A DNA stretch of 47,760 nucleotides from Volvariella volvacea V23 (GCA_000349905.1 KB722750.1:336733-384492); one strand, 5' to 3'; positions 21,001-33,159 are shown, counted from the stretch's first letter. A program made the numbers and translations. The notes: generated by a model from the letters alone, not told the origin.

Positions 21001-22804
21001 CTAATAAACTCCTGGAATGAACTTCCATCTAACGATTTCGCAGTAGCGGTCCCAATCCTTGCCGTACTTCTTGGAACACCTGTTCATTTGACCATGAGCT
21101 GTGATCGAAGAGGGGAAAAGCAGGCTGTATGCGTACCTCTCGAAATCACGAGAACATCTATGGATGAGAACGACGATGAAAAAGACAGAGTAGAAGTAGG
21201 GGATGATGGTCGCTGTGCCAATGATAGCACCCCACGTCAAGCTCATGGTCCAATCCGCGACATAATTCTAGTTCACGTAACTGATTAAACGAACGCGTCT
21301 GTACAGGGGTATGGGAAACTCACGGGTTTACGGGAATATGCCCACCAGCCACTGGTAAGAAGGCGGTTTCCGTGAGCAGTCTGGATGTATGTTGGGTTCT
21401 CGACGACGTTCCATGGTAGTTGAGGGAAGGTCTTGCGGAACTTGGTGATGCCCTGAGTTTGCATCTTGAAGTGACTCTTTTGTGCCATGGCAGTGTCCCA
21501 GCTGTTAAGAATAGTGTCAAGATGAGTGGATATAAGGAGATAGTAGGACGAACATGAAATAGGCGGTTAGAAGGGTGGTGTAAATGAAGATGTAGCCAAA
21601 GGTCGAGAATTGGTATTTGCTGGGATCGTGAGAGGCCATGTAGACGACAGAGTAAACGTAGGACTGTATCGGGTTAGAGGGGTTATCTGATTCGAGGACT
21701 TGGAACTTACGAAGGGGACACCAGCAAAGTTCCAGAAGATAACCATGAAACCCCATTTCTCATGATACATATCCCAAGTTTGAGGAATGCACTCTTCACC
21801 CTTAGCACATGCGTTGATATACAAGCCGGTAGCCAGGACCATGAAGGCCATATTCTGACTCGGGCGTCAGATCAATGCTCACAACTCAGAAACGAGGTAC
21901 TCACGGGTGTAACGTAGCCAAGTTGCTCGTATTGCTTGCAAGCACCAGAAATCGAGAGGTAGAACACGATCACCCAAGGAATGCGAACCTCAGCCCACAT
22001 CTTGAGATCGATCCGTCCAATGCGAGGATTGAGGGAGGCGCCCATGAAAACATCGTAAATGAAATTTCCGGACATGCGAATAGTGTCATTGGTCCATACG
22101 GCCCAGAAATAGACACCGAAAGAGACACCAAAGCCATAAATGATAGCAACAGTCATGAGGTGGCCGTAATTGTCGATGATCTCCGTAAGTCGGAATATGC
22201 CAGTGTAGTGGAGGACTGCAGAGACGACGATGGTGAAGTAGAGCGTGAGGTTGGCGTTGCAGTTGTACATCAAGGTCTTGTAACCCAATGAAGGGACTGG
22301 GAGACCTTCTTGCTGGTAGCCCGTGAAAAGTTGGGCGATGATGAGTTGGAAGAAAAAGTTGGCGGAGTAGACTTTCCACGCGTAGAGATTAGGGCTTGCG
22401 TCCTATGAGACGTCATGAGCGTTCAAGGGAAAGATAGCGATAGTACTTACGGTTCGGACGTGCTCCCACATCCTCCATAGGAATGGCACAATGTCATCAA
22501 CTGAAGTCGGGTGCACGAGCTTCCCATCATAGAACCAGAGACATATCCACAGGTAATACATCAAGATAGGAAATCCTGTCATGATCGCTACAACACCCCA
22601 TGGTCCACCAAACTCATACCTAGAAGGGACAGGACAGTTCGTGAGCCACCGAACTAGACGCGTGACGTAGAACACGACCTACTCTTGATGAGTATCGAGT
22701 TGCTTGTCTTTCTCTTGGCCCTCCTTCGTGATTTTCAAAGTTTGAGCCTTCTTCACGTCGCCACCATTGCGTTGGCGGAGACTCTCTGCACTGGGTCCGG
22801 CCAT
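21001..22804 (-). CDS. ERG4: C-24(28) sterol reductase, last step of ergosterol synthesis
   Basis: Eight exons (22804-22683, 22619-22451, 22402-21905, 21854-21711, 21663-21554, 21501-21324, 21267-21137, 21079-21001) close in frame to 476 residues. The enzyme reduces the C24(28) double bond of the ergosterol precursor with NADPH in the ER membrane. Evidence: repeated hydrophobic segments ([45 protein letters not shown]), the Erg4/Erg24 signature [19 protein letters not shown] near residue 400, and the typical C-terminal end [23 protein letters not shown] split here as [14 protein letters not shown] and RWKFIPGVY. Length matches the family (about 470). The N-terminal ~40 residues are hydrophilic. 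It is divergent from SEC28 across a 354-bp promoter. Identification is secure; Erg24 (C-14 reductase) is longer and lacks this exact signature. Confidence 0.95.
21293..21298. promoter_or_regulatory. MCB-type ACGCGT site in an ERG4 intron
   Basis: A palindromic ACGCGT lies in the intron 21268-21323 of ERG4, about 720 bp upstream of the CDC8 start. It matches the consensus for Mbp1-type factors. Distance and location make function doubtful. Confidence 0.2.
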
Positions 22805-23158
22805 AGCCAGGGGAATTGGTCGTACGATGTGTAGAGGGTTGACATTTATGCGAGGGTTGCAAGCCGAAATTTATTAGGGCCTGGTAAACCATCGAACCAC
22901 TTTTTCCCGGCGCCCAGGGAATAAACGAATACATTCATTTACGATCACCCATTACGCCGCCGCAATTGAGCAGTCACCGTAGACCATTAGAGAGCCTCTG
23001 ACTGGAAGGCGTCAATAGCATTGGACGCGATTATTGTCGCCGGTCATGGTGTAAAAGTCACCAACGGCGGGCGGAATCGACGGACCGGCTGCTGTTGCTG
23101 ACTAAGCCCACTGCATTGACCTTCCTCCTGCAACTTAAGCTGGCAGCAGCATTGGCTG
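22805..23158. promoter_or_regulatory. Divergent promoter of ERG4 and SEC28
   Basis: This 354 bp lies between the divergent start codons 22804 and 23159. No clear TATA box is visible, as is usual for housekeeping genes. An out-of-frame 104-codon open frame crosses it on the minus strand and is not credible as a gene. Confidence 0.6.
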
Positions 23159-24271
23159 ATGGACTCTCCAGAACTCTACCACGTCAAACAACAGTTCGTG
23201 CTGGGTATGGCATCTCAATGACTGCTGAACTTTCGAGCTAACCGTCAGAATAGGCGCTTACACCAGCTTGGTCAAATCCAAGCTTCCTGATCCAAATTCG
23301 CCAGATTACAACCTCGCTTTGCTTTATCAAGTCCGGGCCCATATCGCACTAAACGACACCGCCTCCGCGTTGAAACTGATCCCATCGGATACGGATAACG
23401 TTGCGTTGAAGACAGCAGCTTCTCTGGCGAGATATGTTGGTGCTAACGACGATGCCGCTCGTGATGCCGCTCTGGAGGAATTGAGAGATGTGGCTGTGGA
23501 GATTGAGGGTGATGATGTGCAAGGCACCGAAAGGGAGAAGAACCTCGTACGCGTGCTTGCTGGGATCGCCTTTGCACGTGCGGGTGAAGTGGAAGAGGCA
23601 CTAGAAACACTAGGTTCAGAGACTGAAGATCTAGAAGCGTACGTGTCAATTCGCCCATGGTGTTTTCCTTTCACTATATGCGCTCTAACACTTCTTCCTT
23701 GAAAGCGTCGCTGTCATCGTTCAGATATACCTCTTCATCAACCGACCCGACCTTGCCAAAAAGGAATTCGAGCGCGCCAAACGATGGGCAGAGGACGATC
23801 TTCTTTTGCAGCTCATCGAATCTACAATCGGTCTAGTCACAGGCAAAGATGGATACTCCAATACCAGCTCGTTCTATACAGAACAACTTGGCAATCCTTC
23901 ACTTACTTCACCACATCTTCTAACCGCAAGAGGTGTGACACGTATTCTTCGAAATGAAATCCCAGAGGCCAAGTCGGATTTGGAAGAAGCCTTATCGCAG
24001 CAACCTGATGACGCGGAGACTGTTGCCGCCTTGGTCGTGGCTTCAGGTTTAGGCATCGCGAAAAGGGCAGAAGCCGATGAATTATGGAGGTAAGTTGTCG
24101 TCATTTACATATCGGAAAATAGGGCTGATAAACTCCCGATTTCTTAGTCAATTCCAATCAAAATACCCAGAACACCCCTTGGTTCAGGATGTAGAGGAGC
24201 ATTCCTCCAAGTTCGACGAAGCTGCTGCAAAATACACGGTGCCGCCTTTGGCTGTCGCTGGCGCGGCGTAA
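23159..24271 (+). CDS. SEC28: Coatomer subunit epsilon (epsilon-COP)
   Basis: Four exons (23159-23204, 23254-23638, 23706-24089, 24148-24271) give 312 residues in frame. Epsilon-COP is the TPR-solenoid subunit that stabilises alpha-COP in the COPI coat, which carries Golgi-to-ER retrograde traffic. Typical features are the N-terminal SPELYHVKQQFVLGAYTSLV, the VIVQIYLFINRPDLAKKEFERAK helix pair (read as VIVQIYLFINRPDLA and KKEFERAK), LTARGVTRILRNEIPEAKSDLEEAL, and SKYPEHPLVQDVEEHSSKFDEAA near the end. Length fits the family (about 290-310). The start ATG gives MDSPELYHVKQQF, the expected N-terminus. It is divergent from ERG4, and a sequencing gap lies 73 bp after the stop. Confidence 0.95.
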
Positions 24272-24343
24272 ATCAAACTGTACAATACCATATACCGCGA
24301 CGCATTACGGCGGGTTAGCTGCTTTCTTGTGTGTAGTCGTTTA

Positions 24344-24443
24344 NNNNNNNNNNNNNNNNNNNNNNNNNNNNNNNNNNNNNNNNNNNNNNNNNNNNNNNNN
24401 NNNNNNNNNNNNNNNNNNNNNNNNNNNNNNNNNNNNNNNNNNN
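24344..24443. other. Assembly gap (100 N)
   Basis: Exactly 100 undetermined bases, the usual placeholder for a scaffold join of unknown length. Distances across it, including the spacing of the two inverted-repeat arms, are therefore not certain. Confidence 0.99.
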
Positions 24444-25018
24444 CAACCAGGACCTACTGCACGCACTGCATGACGGATGAATCCTATCGGCGATCCAATT
24501 GAGAAAGTGCCTTGTCATTTCGCTTAAGCCCTGTGCCTACTTGTGCTCAAGCGGCAGCCTCACCGCCTTTTCTTTAACCATATGCGGCAATTCACAATGA
24601 TGGGAAGGTTATTGGTCTCTCGGCGATAAAAACAAAGGATTGGCGGTCATCTGTCCCACCGATGCTCAGCCCAACGTACGAAGCCGAACAAGCATTTTGA
24701 CACTGTGAACCGTTACTAGGTTCATCACAATTAAAGCACTTTTCAAGGTCATATCTCCTTTGAGCTCTTGATCCTTCGTCATCTGGCTTGAGATGTGTCA
24801 TAAATAGCCATACATGGATATCACGGTTCAGTGCATCTGTCATGGCCGCTCTGGGTGGGTACTTCGGAGCAAAACTCGGCTCGGTTTCGGTTCCAGATTA
24901 GCTCACTATAAAAGCTGGGAGATTTGCAATGAGGACCGTCTCTACTCCGACTTTGTGTTGACCTTCTCTTTTAACGCCTGCGTTGGTTGCGGTTTTCTTT
25001 GTCCTCTGAACAGGAATC
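24444..25018. promoter_or_regulatory. Upstream region of the dioxygenase gene
   Basis: A TATA box (TATAAAA, 24907-24913) lies about 106 bp before the proposed ATG at 25019, followed by a CT-rich leader. Small open frames at 24592-24843 and 24814-25215 have no recognisable product. Confidence 0.55.
24907..24913 (+). promoter_or_regulatory. TATA box of the dioxygenase gene
   Basis: TATAAAA, 106 bp upstream of ATG 25019. Confidence 0.55.
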
Positions 25019-28000
25019 ATGGCTTCAAGACTTTCCTCCATTTTCCAACGACAACCATCGGTATGCTTTCTCTTCCTTTTCATGATTTCGTCGACGTTAA
25101 TATATACGACCTGGGCGTTCATCAGGAAGCTAACGGCACTGCGGATGATACAGTCCCCCAACCTATCCTGGAGTTTAGGGATCAAGTACGTCCAATAAGC
25201 TCTTTATGCTCATGAAAGGGTCACTAATCATCCATGCTGTGCATTAGATTAAGAAAACCAATGAGTTTAGCATGAATCTGTCGACGCTGGTGAGTCGTGG
25301 TATCCTTCCAGCCTGTTGCCAGCATAGTCTCCTTTGTGTTCCCACCAATTCACATGTTCATGAGGGTGCATTCCAACTGTCATGCACCTTCTATTCTCGA
25401 CCCACTCCACAAGATGCATCTCACTTTTGCTTCTATTCTGATGTCGCATGTTGACTAAGTACTCATCATGTTCCATTTCAGTCCGCGCTGGTCGATGCTC
25501 TGCGCAACACGGAATCAATCGATGATAGGAAAATGCTCGTGAGTATTGTGCAGTCCCTTATGATTTCCTCCCTATCCCCCTCAGTGCTCCTCCGAATCCG
25601 AATGGAGTTATGTGCTGTTCATTTATCAATTCAATTTTACCCTCCCTTGGGCTCTTCTGATGGTGATAACAACGTACTCATGCGTGCTTTGACGTTATTC
25701 AACAGCTCGAACACGCCTTGACGTTTGTATCACGCTTGGAACCCGGAAAGTTCAGGACAAATATTGAAAATAAGATCGTTCAATTGTGTATGTTCGGTTC
25801 AGCCACAGCCCCTTGCCAAAACTCAAAACTCATATTCGCGTTCCTTACGCTTCTCACAAATACCCTTACCGCCACTCGACACGCTGATGGTCGCATGACA
25901 CTCAGTGTACAATGACCTGACCCACCCAGCCGCCACGTCGGTGGGGAACAAGTACGCTTGGCGAACCGCAGACGGCTCGTATAACAACATCGATGTCCCA
26001 GACATGGGAAAGGTGTGTGGCTGTTTTAATATCAATCACCGACTTGCGGCCCCCTTGGGATGCTTCGACGGAGAACGTCATGGGGTACTAACTTAATTAC
26101 CTGAACGGCATTCATGTGCCTGGCTACTTCCTTTTTGGATATGCATTAGTCCGGCACCCCATATTCGCGTTCGGTCCAACAAACGCACCCTCTGCCAATG
26201 AACCGGCTTCCTGATCCTGGTTTGATTTTTGATACGTGAGTAGCGCTCTCCCTCCGAAAGCTTACAAGACGGCTGACCGAGAATGCTAGTTTGTTGAAGC
26301 GTGATAAAGTGCGTATTTAGCGCTCGTCTTACCCCTTTCGGGCTACGGACACGCACTAATGGTTCCCCGTCCTTCCTTCTCTTAGTTCAAGCAACACCCT
26401 GCAGGGCTGAACTCCGCGTTCTTTTCCTTCGCAGCACTCGTGATCCACACGTACGTGTTTATTCATTCAGAATCTAGTCTTGGCCTCTGGTCCCAGCCAA
26501 TCATGGTGTCCCCTTTTGGTATACACCCCGGGGTTGCTTTATCGCCTGAATGGTCATATGCTCTGGGCGGTCTTCGGCGTATTAGGATTTGTGCTGACGA
26601 TATATGGTTTTGGGTTTAGCGTGTTCCGAACTTCCCACAAGGATGTCAGCATTAACGATACCTCGTCATATGTGGACTTGTCGCCCTTGTATGGAACCAA
26701 CCAAAAAGAGCAAGATGCGCTTCGGGTTCGTGATGGCCGTGGGTTGCTCTACCCAGATGTCTTTGCGGAGGATAGGTTGATGCTGCTTCCTCCTGCTGTT
26801 TGCGTCATCTTGGTCCTTTTCAGCCGTAATCACAACGTACGTGTACTGATTTTACGCCATGGAAATCAAGCTAACGAATAGGTGGTCTGTTAGTATATTG
26901 CAAGGAAATTGCTTGAGATCAATGAACGTGGACACTTTGTTGATCCCGCGAAGCTTTCAACTACAAACCCAGCCGATAAGCAGAAACTCGTTGAGCAAGA
27001 GGAAGAGCTGTTCCAGACTGCCAGGCTAATCAACATTGCGTGGTTCGGTTCCGTCGTGTTCTCGGACTATTTCTCTTGCATCTTGGGTTTGGTTAGGACT
27101 GGAAACACATGGGTGTTGAGTCCGTTCGGCGTAGGTGCTTTTGCCTTTGTTGCATAATGCAAAGTTAAAGTTAGTCGTGTAGGAAATGAGGACGGAGGAT
27201 CACTCCACGTTTGAACGAGGAAAGGGCAACGTCGTCAGTGTCGAGGTATGTATCTGATATTCTTATCTATTAGAGCTTACTCACAGCGCGGTCGCATAGT
27301 TCAACTGCTTGTACCGCTGGCATGCAACTACCAGTAAAAAGGATGAAGCATGGGTTGTTGATCTTTCCAACAAGCTCTTTGATGGCAAGGACCTTGAGCA
27401 GCTTACTGTTGACGACTTTAAGACTGCTGCAAAGAAGGCTATCGCCGCCCAACCACCTATTACTCAGTGGACATTCGGCGGGTATGTTGCCCTGAAAAAC
27501 GGTAACAATAAACTGGCCAACTAACAATATATTTTAGCTTGGAGCGACAGCCTAATGGTTACTTCAAGGATGACGACTTGGCTAGGATCTTGCACGACGC
27601 GTGAGTGCGGACAATTTTCACGGAGGAACGTACCACTGACTAGTTGACAGCACCGAAGAGCCTGCTGCTGCATTCGGTGCCCGAGGAACCCCAGCTGCTA
27701 TGCGCTTGCACGAAATCATGGGTATTGAACAGAATCGTCGTTGGGGTGTTTGCTCTCTGAACGAGTTCCGCCGATACCTTGGTCTCAAAGGTATGTCTGC
27801 CCTCAGCTGATCTGGCAGCTAGTGAAACTGAATTGTTTCGTCATTAGCCTACGCAAGCTTCTTGGAGTGGAATTCAGATCCAGAGATTGCCGACACGGCA
27901 GAGAAATTGTACGGAAATATTGAGAACCTTGAACTCTATGTCGGTCTGCAAGCTGAAGAGGCCAAACCTGTCATGGAGGGTGCTGGTCTTTGCCCTGGTA

Positions 28001-30078
28001 CGAGATTCGAGTCGATTTTTTGTATGGCCCTCTGACACAAATATAGGATACACCATCTCTCGTGCTATCCTTAGTGACGCCATTGCATTGACCAGAGGCG
28101 ACCGCTTCTTCACCCACGACTACACCCCACACAACCTCACGGCATGGGGTTTCGCTGATTGCCAACGCGATCCTAATGCCTTCGGTTTCGGAAGCACCCT
28201 CGGTCGCCTTTTCCTCCGAACACTGCCCAACAACTTCACGGAAAATAGTGTCTACACGTTCTTCCCCCTCATGCTCCCAAGTGAAATGAAGACCCACTTG
28301 ACAAAGATGGGTGCTATTGACCAATACAGTCTTGCAAGACCCGGATCCACTGCCCTTCCCGAGATCATTTCTGACTATGGAAGAGCCTCGAAGATTTTGA
28401 CTGATAAATCGTTTACCGATCCTTACAAGAGCCGTGTACAGAGAATCATTCACGGTTCTGGTTGGTACACGGTTGAGGATGAAAAGATTGCTTCGCAAGT
28501 CAGACAAGCGCTGGCAGACTCAGCAGATATCAACAACATCGGCAAATTCTTCTACGAGACCACTAAGAAGTTGATTGATCAAAATTCGGTGAAATTGGTT
28601 GGGAAGGAGAAGAAGGTTGTGGATCTAGTCAAACATGTGCTCAAACAGGTTCCAATTCATTGGGCTGCTGGTGATATTGTGAGTAGTGATCACCAAGTTT
28701 TTGTGCCCACCAGTTCTGATGCTATGCGGTCTTTTTAGGCTGGAATTAGCCTCAAGACCAAGGAAGACCCCGACGGTGGTGATTTCACAGCCGACGAGCT
28801 CTTCGAGATGCTTGGCGATATTTACTCGTGAGCCCTGATGTCATCAAGTCAATTATTATAGACCTTAATCCCCTATACAGTTTCATCTACCTTGATGTCG
28901 AGGCCTCAAGCGTCATGATTCTGCAAAAGAAGGCACATGAACATGTGCATACATTGTTGGATCATATCAGAGGGCGCTTGAACAGCAACCTTGCTCGTAG
29001 GGTGCGTATATATCACCGTCTTTTGATTTTATTCCCCTCACCTGCTTGCAATAGATCTCGATTGCGGGCGTTGTTAGCGCGGTTTCCTCCCTCTTCTCCA
29101 AACCCAAGAAAGCTGAGCAACGTGCACTCGTGACCAAACTCCAAGAGATTGGAAGGTCTACAGACGAGCTCGCCAACACCATTTTGGCTCTGTTGGTTAC
29201 ATCCACCGTGGAGTTGACGGTTGCAGCAACGAACGTTGTTAACACCTACCTTGGCTCTGAACACGAGAAGACCGTCATTACTCTGGCTAGCGACCCTAAG
29301 GGCAACCTCGCTCCATACGTCCTTGAGGCTCTACGTAAGCACCTTGTGCATGATCCTAACGTAATTCACTGACTGTCTTCTAGGTATCGACCCGCCATTC
29401 CGCGGTGTTTATCGTAAATATTTCTTCACTACCACTTTTAGTCTCATTGCTCAACAATTTGACAGGTATCCCTGTGAGTGCCGCTGGCGCGTCTTTCACC
29501 GCTGGATCCCGCGTCTTCGTCGATATCGCTCAAGCCAACCGCGATGTGAGTTCTTTGTCTTGTTCTATATTGAACCATGCAAACATGCTCTCCCGAACAG
29601 GCAAGTCAATTCCAGCAATCTGAACAGGTTTCCCTGGATAGAAAGGTCAATGCCGCATTGGAAGGAGATGGCGCTCTCAAGTAAGTCACTCATGCTTCAT
29701 CTCTCGTTTTCCGTCCATACTGATAACCTGATGTCTAGGTACCTTGGAAAGGACTTGACTGTTAGTATTCTCTCCGAAATTCTCCGTGCTGTCTACAGCT
29801 ACACCGACATCCACCGAGCACCTGGCCAGTCTGGTAAACTCCAAAGGTCAGTTTCTATTCCCCAATCGACCAGGAATGACTAGCTGACACCAATACGCTG
29901 TTTTCAGATTCGTTGACCCCAGCCGACGGGATCTCAACTACGCTTATTTGGATTCCACTCAGTTCTCTGCTCCTTGGCCCACATCTCTGTCTGTCAAGGT
30001 GAGTTTTCAGCCAAAGCTTTTGAGATTAAGCCAGTTATGACTTACGTGCTTGAACAGTACTCTTTGCCATCGAAATAA
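25019..30078 (+). CDS. Ppo-type fatty-acid dioxygenase (heme peroxidase + degenerate P450 domain)
   Basis: About 26 short exons encode roughly 1050 residues, starting MASRLSSIFQRQPS and ending YSLPSK at 30078. The N-terminal half is an animal-type heme peroxidase/dioxygenase: distal-histidine segment LVIHTVFRTSHKDV, SSYVDLSPLYGTNQKEQ, FSRNHNYIARKLLEI, and the proximal-His/catalytic-Tyr motif LYRWHATTS at about 27309-27335. GYTISRAILSDAIALTRGDR and LTAWGFADC close that domain. This is the architecture of linoleate diol synthases and Ppo oxylipin enzymes, which oxygenate C18 fatty acids to signals controlling sporulation. The C-terminal half is P450-like: EALR for the ExxR motif, then SRVFVDIAQANRD. 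Where a heme-thiolate cysteine is expected (GxGxxxCLG) the sequence reads GDGALKYLG, so the ligand is tyrosine and the second step is probably lost, as reported for PpoC. Exon boundaries are mostly clear; the first four exons are least certain. Confidence 0.88.
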
Positions 30079-31035
30079 ATGCTTGACATGCCCATGAAGA
30101 GAGATGACTACATGGACTAAGATCTACCTATTTATGTAGGATACGAGTTATCATGCTGTATTGCGTCCTGAAATATACCCTTTTGTTTCATCAACTGAGT
30201 GTGTGTTCAAGTGAGGTGCAACCATCGCAAGTCGTTCGTCCAACAACTGGAGATATTTAGACGTGATTTGGGTCAGCATTGTAAATGCCAATTCGCATCC
30301 GAATCCTCCAACTTTGTGATCTGTCTGGACTATGTTGCGAGACAGTAAGTCGTTTGCTGCGCAGTAACGCGAGAAATTCACAACTGATAAGCGCTTCACG
30401 CTCGACCCTTTGAGAAGTTTAAACTGCGGTCAGCGTATTTCGAGATTTTCGTCCCTATATCATGCGTAGCCCAGATCGTTCATCCGGTTATATAGCAATC
30501 TCACTAGGGTATTAGGTATGTTATCCACCGATCAGTCAATACGCTTATTCCCAGGCGCGCTGGGAGTGCCGACTGAGGGCATGAATCCTCCGCCGGGCCA
30601 GCATGAGCTAGGACGACGTGCTGCACGTTGAGGCCAAGTTGCGGGAATCAGACAAACCTCGGGTTGAGTCCATCACTCTAACTCACAAGTTCGGCATCGC
30701 TGGATAAAATCGAGCTAAAGACTCGGAAGTATCACTTGGCATGCAACCACAGGTGAGGTCATGACCGCGACACTGAGCGAGTAGCTGGATTGGTCATGGA
30801 TAATACAGCGGCTGTACTAACTCAGAATAGGGCTGTTGCTCGGGTAGCAGTGTACTTGAATGCTGGAGCTAAAGGGAAAGGTTAACGCAATTGTTGCGGA
30901 CTGCGGATAGGGATATATGCGGATGAATGTGTGCATTGGCATGTGGCAAAGAAGCGTTAGGTTAGCGATTATCTGACTCAAATGGTATTTAAGAGGTCCT
31001 CAAATGCAGCCGGCGCAGCTCGAAGTACTCTAACC
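30079..31035. other. Intergenic region
   Basis: This 957 bp lies between the dioxygenase stop and the hydrolase pseudogene. Several unrelated short open frames occur, but I recognise no gene, repeat or RNA. Confidence 0.5.
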
Positions 31036-31728
31036 ATGGCAAGCCAGAACCAGAGCGCAGAAGTCCTTCTCTCGCTTTCAGGCGGTCGAACACTTGCCAT
31101 TTGTCGTCCTATTCGCGGGGCAAGTGAAGGGGCTGCTGATGGTGTCTCTATCTCCCTTCCGATACCACGCACGATATGCCAAAATCTAGACCAAAATCTA
31201 GATACGGCTTGAACAAACTATCATGGTCGGGACACTAGCATACTACATCCTGTTCAAGTTGGTACCACAATTACTAGTCGCAGTTATGAAACCAAAAATA
31301 TCGACTCCGGAGAGAAGTTGGAAGCCTTTCTAAGGCAGTCGACGTTTGATAGAATGGATGAGGAGAAGGTGTTGTTCAAACGGTTCAAAAAGAGTAGGGG
31401 TAAGGCTAACGGAGAGTTTGAAAGGGAAAAGGCCAAGGGTGGGATGAAGGTGCGAGTGAAAGCTGGGAAGGTTTCATGGAGGTTTCAGACGTTCTCCACC
31501 AGGACTGGGGCTTTGAGCCAAAGAGTGTGCCTTCGGAGAGCAGGAGGGTGCTGATCGTGACGTCAGTGAGAGATAATGGGGCGCCAGAGGCCATGGCTAG
31601 GTGGCCAGCGGACCAGCATGGGAATGTGAAGTTGAAGACACTAGCGGGAAGTTATTTAGCTTCATTGTAACTTGTCGTATTGACGAGATTTGGGAGGAAT
31701 TTATGGAAGGAATCTAGTACGAGGGCTG
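31036..31728 (+). pseudogene. Decayed tandem copy of the alpha/beta-hydrolase gene at 32004
   Basis: It begins with an ATG and AEVLLSLSGGRTLAI, matching the start of the intact gene (REVLLSLPDGRTLAY). About 320 bp corresponding to residues ~25-130 are then missing, including the HG oxyanion segment and the GGSYG nucleophile elbow. The match resumes out of frame at the region equivalent to AKQVKGLLL, with stop codons soon after. Later parts match KMEAFLRQSIFDKMGEEE and DWGFEPKSVPSE of the intact protein in different frames. A dead duplicate; the lesions preclude a functional product. Confidence 0.88.
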
Positions 31729-31963
31729 GAGTACTGTATGTGCTGTTCGTCAGTTACAACGCCGTAACGCGATATGATACTTTACCTGCGCAGCCAAGGG
31801 TGCAACTTGTGAAAGCCGCAGCAAAGTTGCTGTAAGAGTGCAGAAAGTGCGTGACTACCATACACCACATTCAGGGCGCCAGAGATGGACGTGCCCGTTT
31901 TGCACAGCCACATGACCAGGTGGGCGGCTGCGGATCTCGATACAGTCCATTCAAACCCCTAGC

Positions 31964-31970
31964 TATAAAA
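31964..31970 (+). promoter_or_regulatory. TATA box of the alpha/beta-hydrolase gene
   Basis: TATAAAA, 34 bp before ATG 32004, giving a very short leader. Confidence 0.6.
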
Positions 31971-32003
31971 CCCATGAGCATGTAACCCGAGGAAACCAAA
32001 ATA

Positions 32004-32993
32004 ATGCCTACCCAAGATCGAGAAGTCCTCCTCTCCCTCCCCGACGGTCGCACCCTCGCATACGAGTCTGCAGGAAGGAAGGACTCACCGATCCTCGTCA
32101 TATTCTTTCATGGCGTCTTTGGCTATGGAAAAGCCGAACATATAGGCTCTGTGCTGGAGGCCAAGAACGTCCATTATGTTGCACCGACTCTTCCAGGTTG
32201 GGGCCTTTCTTCACCGCGTCCCGCAAAGTCCCACTATTCGCTGGAGCTGGCGAATGACATCACCTTCCTAATCCACCACCTCTACCCTGACGCGGAGCAA
32301 CGCGAGAAGGTGCAAATATATATCTCTGGTGGATCATACGGGACGGTGCCCGCGCAGATGCTCTATGGTCTTCCTCCGGAGCTCTTCCCACCCGCGAAGC
32401 AAGTGAAGGGGTTGTTGTTAATCGCGGCATTCTCCCCCTTTCGATATCATACACAATACGCCAAAGACATGACCTGGCCGAACTATATCATGGTCGGGCC
32501 AGTTGCACAGATGGTCCCGTTCAGGTTGATGCCACGTCTAGCGGTTGCAGTTGTGAGGCCGAAGACGTCAACGCCTGAAAAGATGGAGGCCTTCCTTAGA
32601 CAGTCGATCTTTGATAAGATGGGGGAGGAAGAAAGGGCGCTATTCAAGCAGTATGCAGAGAAGCGGGGAAAGACAGAGGACGACATAAAGAGGGATTTCG
32701 CAAACAATGGAGTGAAGAGTGTTCGTCAGACTTGGACTGGATTCCTCGAGGTGTCGGATGTTATTCATGGAGACTGGGGTTTTGAACCGAAGAGCGTTCC
32801 ATCCGAAGGACGGAGGGTATTGGTAGTGGCATCAGAGGGTGATGAAATGGCGCCTGAGTCGATGGCTAAGTGGTTGGTGACGCAGTACGGAAACGCGAAG
32901 CTCAAGAGGATCGGGGGCGGTCATTTGGCGGCACTCTACTACCTGGACGATATTTGGGCTGAGTTTTTGGAGGGTGTCCGATGGAGTGGTTAG
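32004..32993 (+). CDS. Alpha/beta-hydrolase fold protein
   Basis: Single exon, 329 residues. The fold's motifs are in order: strand and oxyanion HG segment (ILVIFFHGVFGYG, residues ~30-42), lipase-like nucleophile elbow SGGSYGT (about residue 109) with Ser as nucleophile, an acid candidate Asp in VASEGDEMAP (about 279), and the catalytic His in GGGHLAALYYLDDIW (about 308). This suggests a serine hydrolase or esterase; the substrate cannot be told. No signal peptide is seen, so it is likely cytosolic. A TATA box lies 34 bp upstream. A broken duplicate lies just 5' in the same orientation, so the locus expanded by tandem duplication and one copy died. Confidence 0.88.
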   Translation: MPTQDREVLLSLPDGRTLAYESAGRKDSPILVIFFHGVFGYGKAEHIGSVLEAKNVHYVAPTLPGWGLSSPRPAKSHYSLELANDITFLIHHLYPDAEQREKVQIYISGGSYGTVPAQMLYGLPPELFPPAKQVKGLLLIAAFSPFRYHTQYAKDMTWPNYIMVGPVAQMVPFRLMPRLAVAVVRPKTSTPEKMEAFLRQSIFDKMGEEERALFKQYAEKRGKTEDDIKRDFANNGVKSVRQTWTGFLEVSDVIHGDWGFEPKSVPSEGRRVLVVASEGDEMAPESMAKWLVTQYGNAKLKRIGGGHLAALYYLDDIWAEFLEGVRWSG

Positions 32994-33159
32994 GTGTTCC
33001 ATCTCGTATATGTTCGACCGCAATAGATACAATATTAATCGCGCCATGGAGTGAGTGCAATACTTGTGGCTGTGCCATGTAGCCGGGCCGGCATGATTGC
33101 CGAACCGGCGATCAGCTCTCCGCCAGCGCTCAGCGCTCATCCGACCAACGTTGTTCCAA

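Noticed and set aside
22620..22934. 104-codon open frame across the ERG4 start
   Set aside because: It is out of frame with ERG4, spans its promoter and first intron, and has no conserved content.
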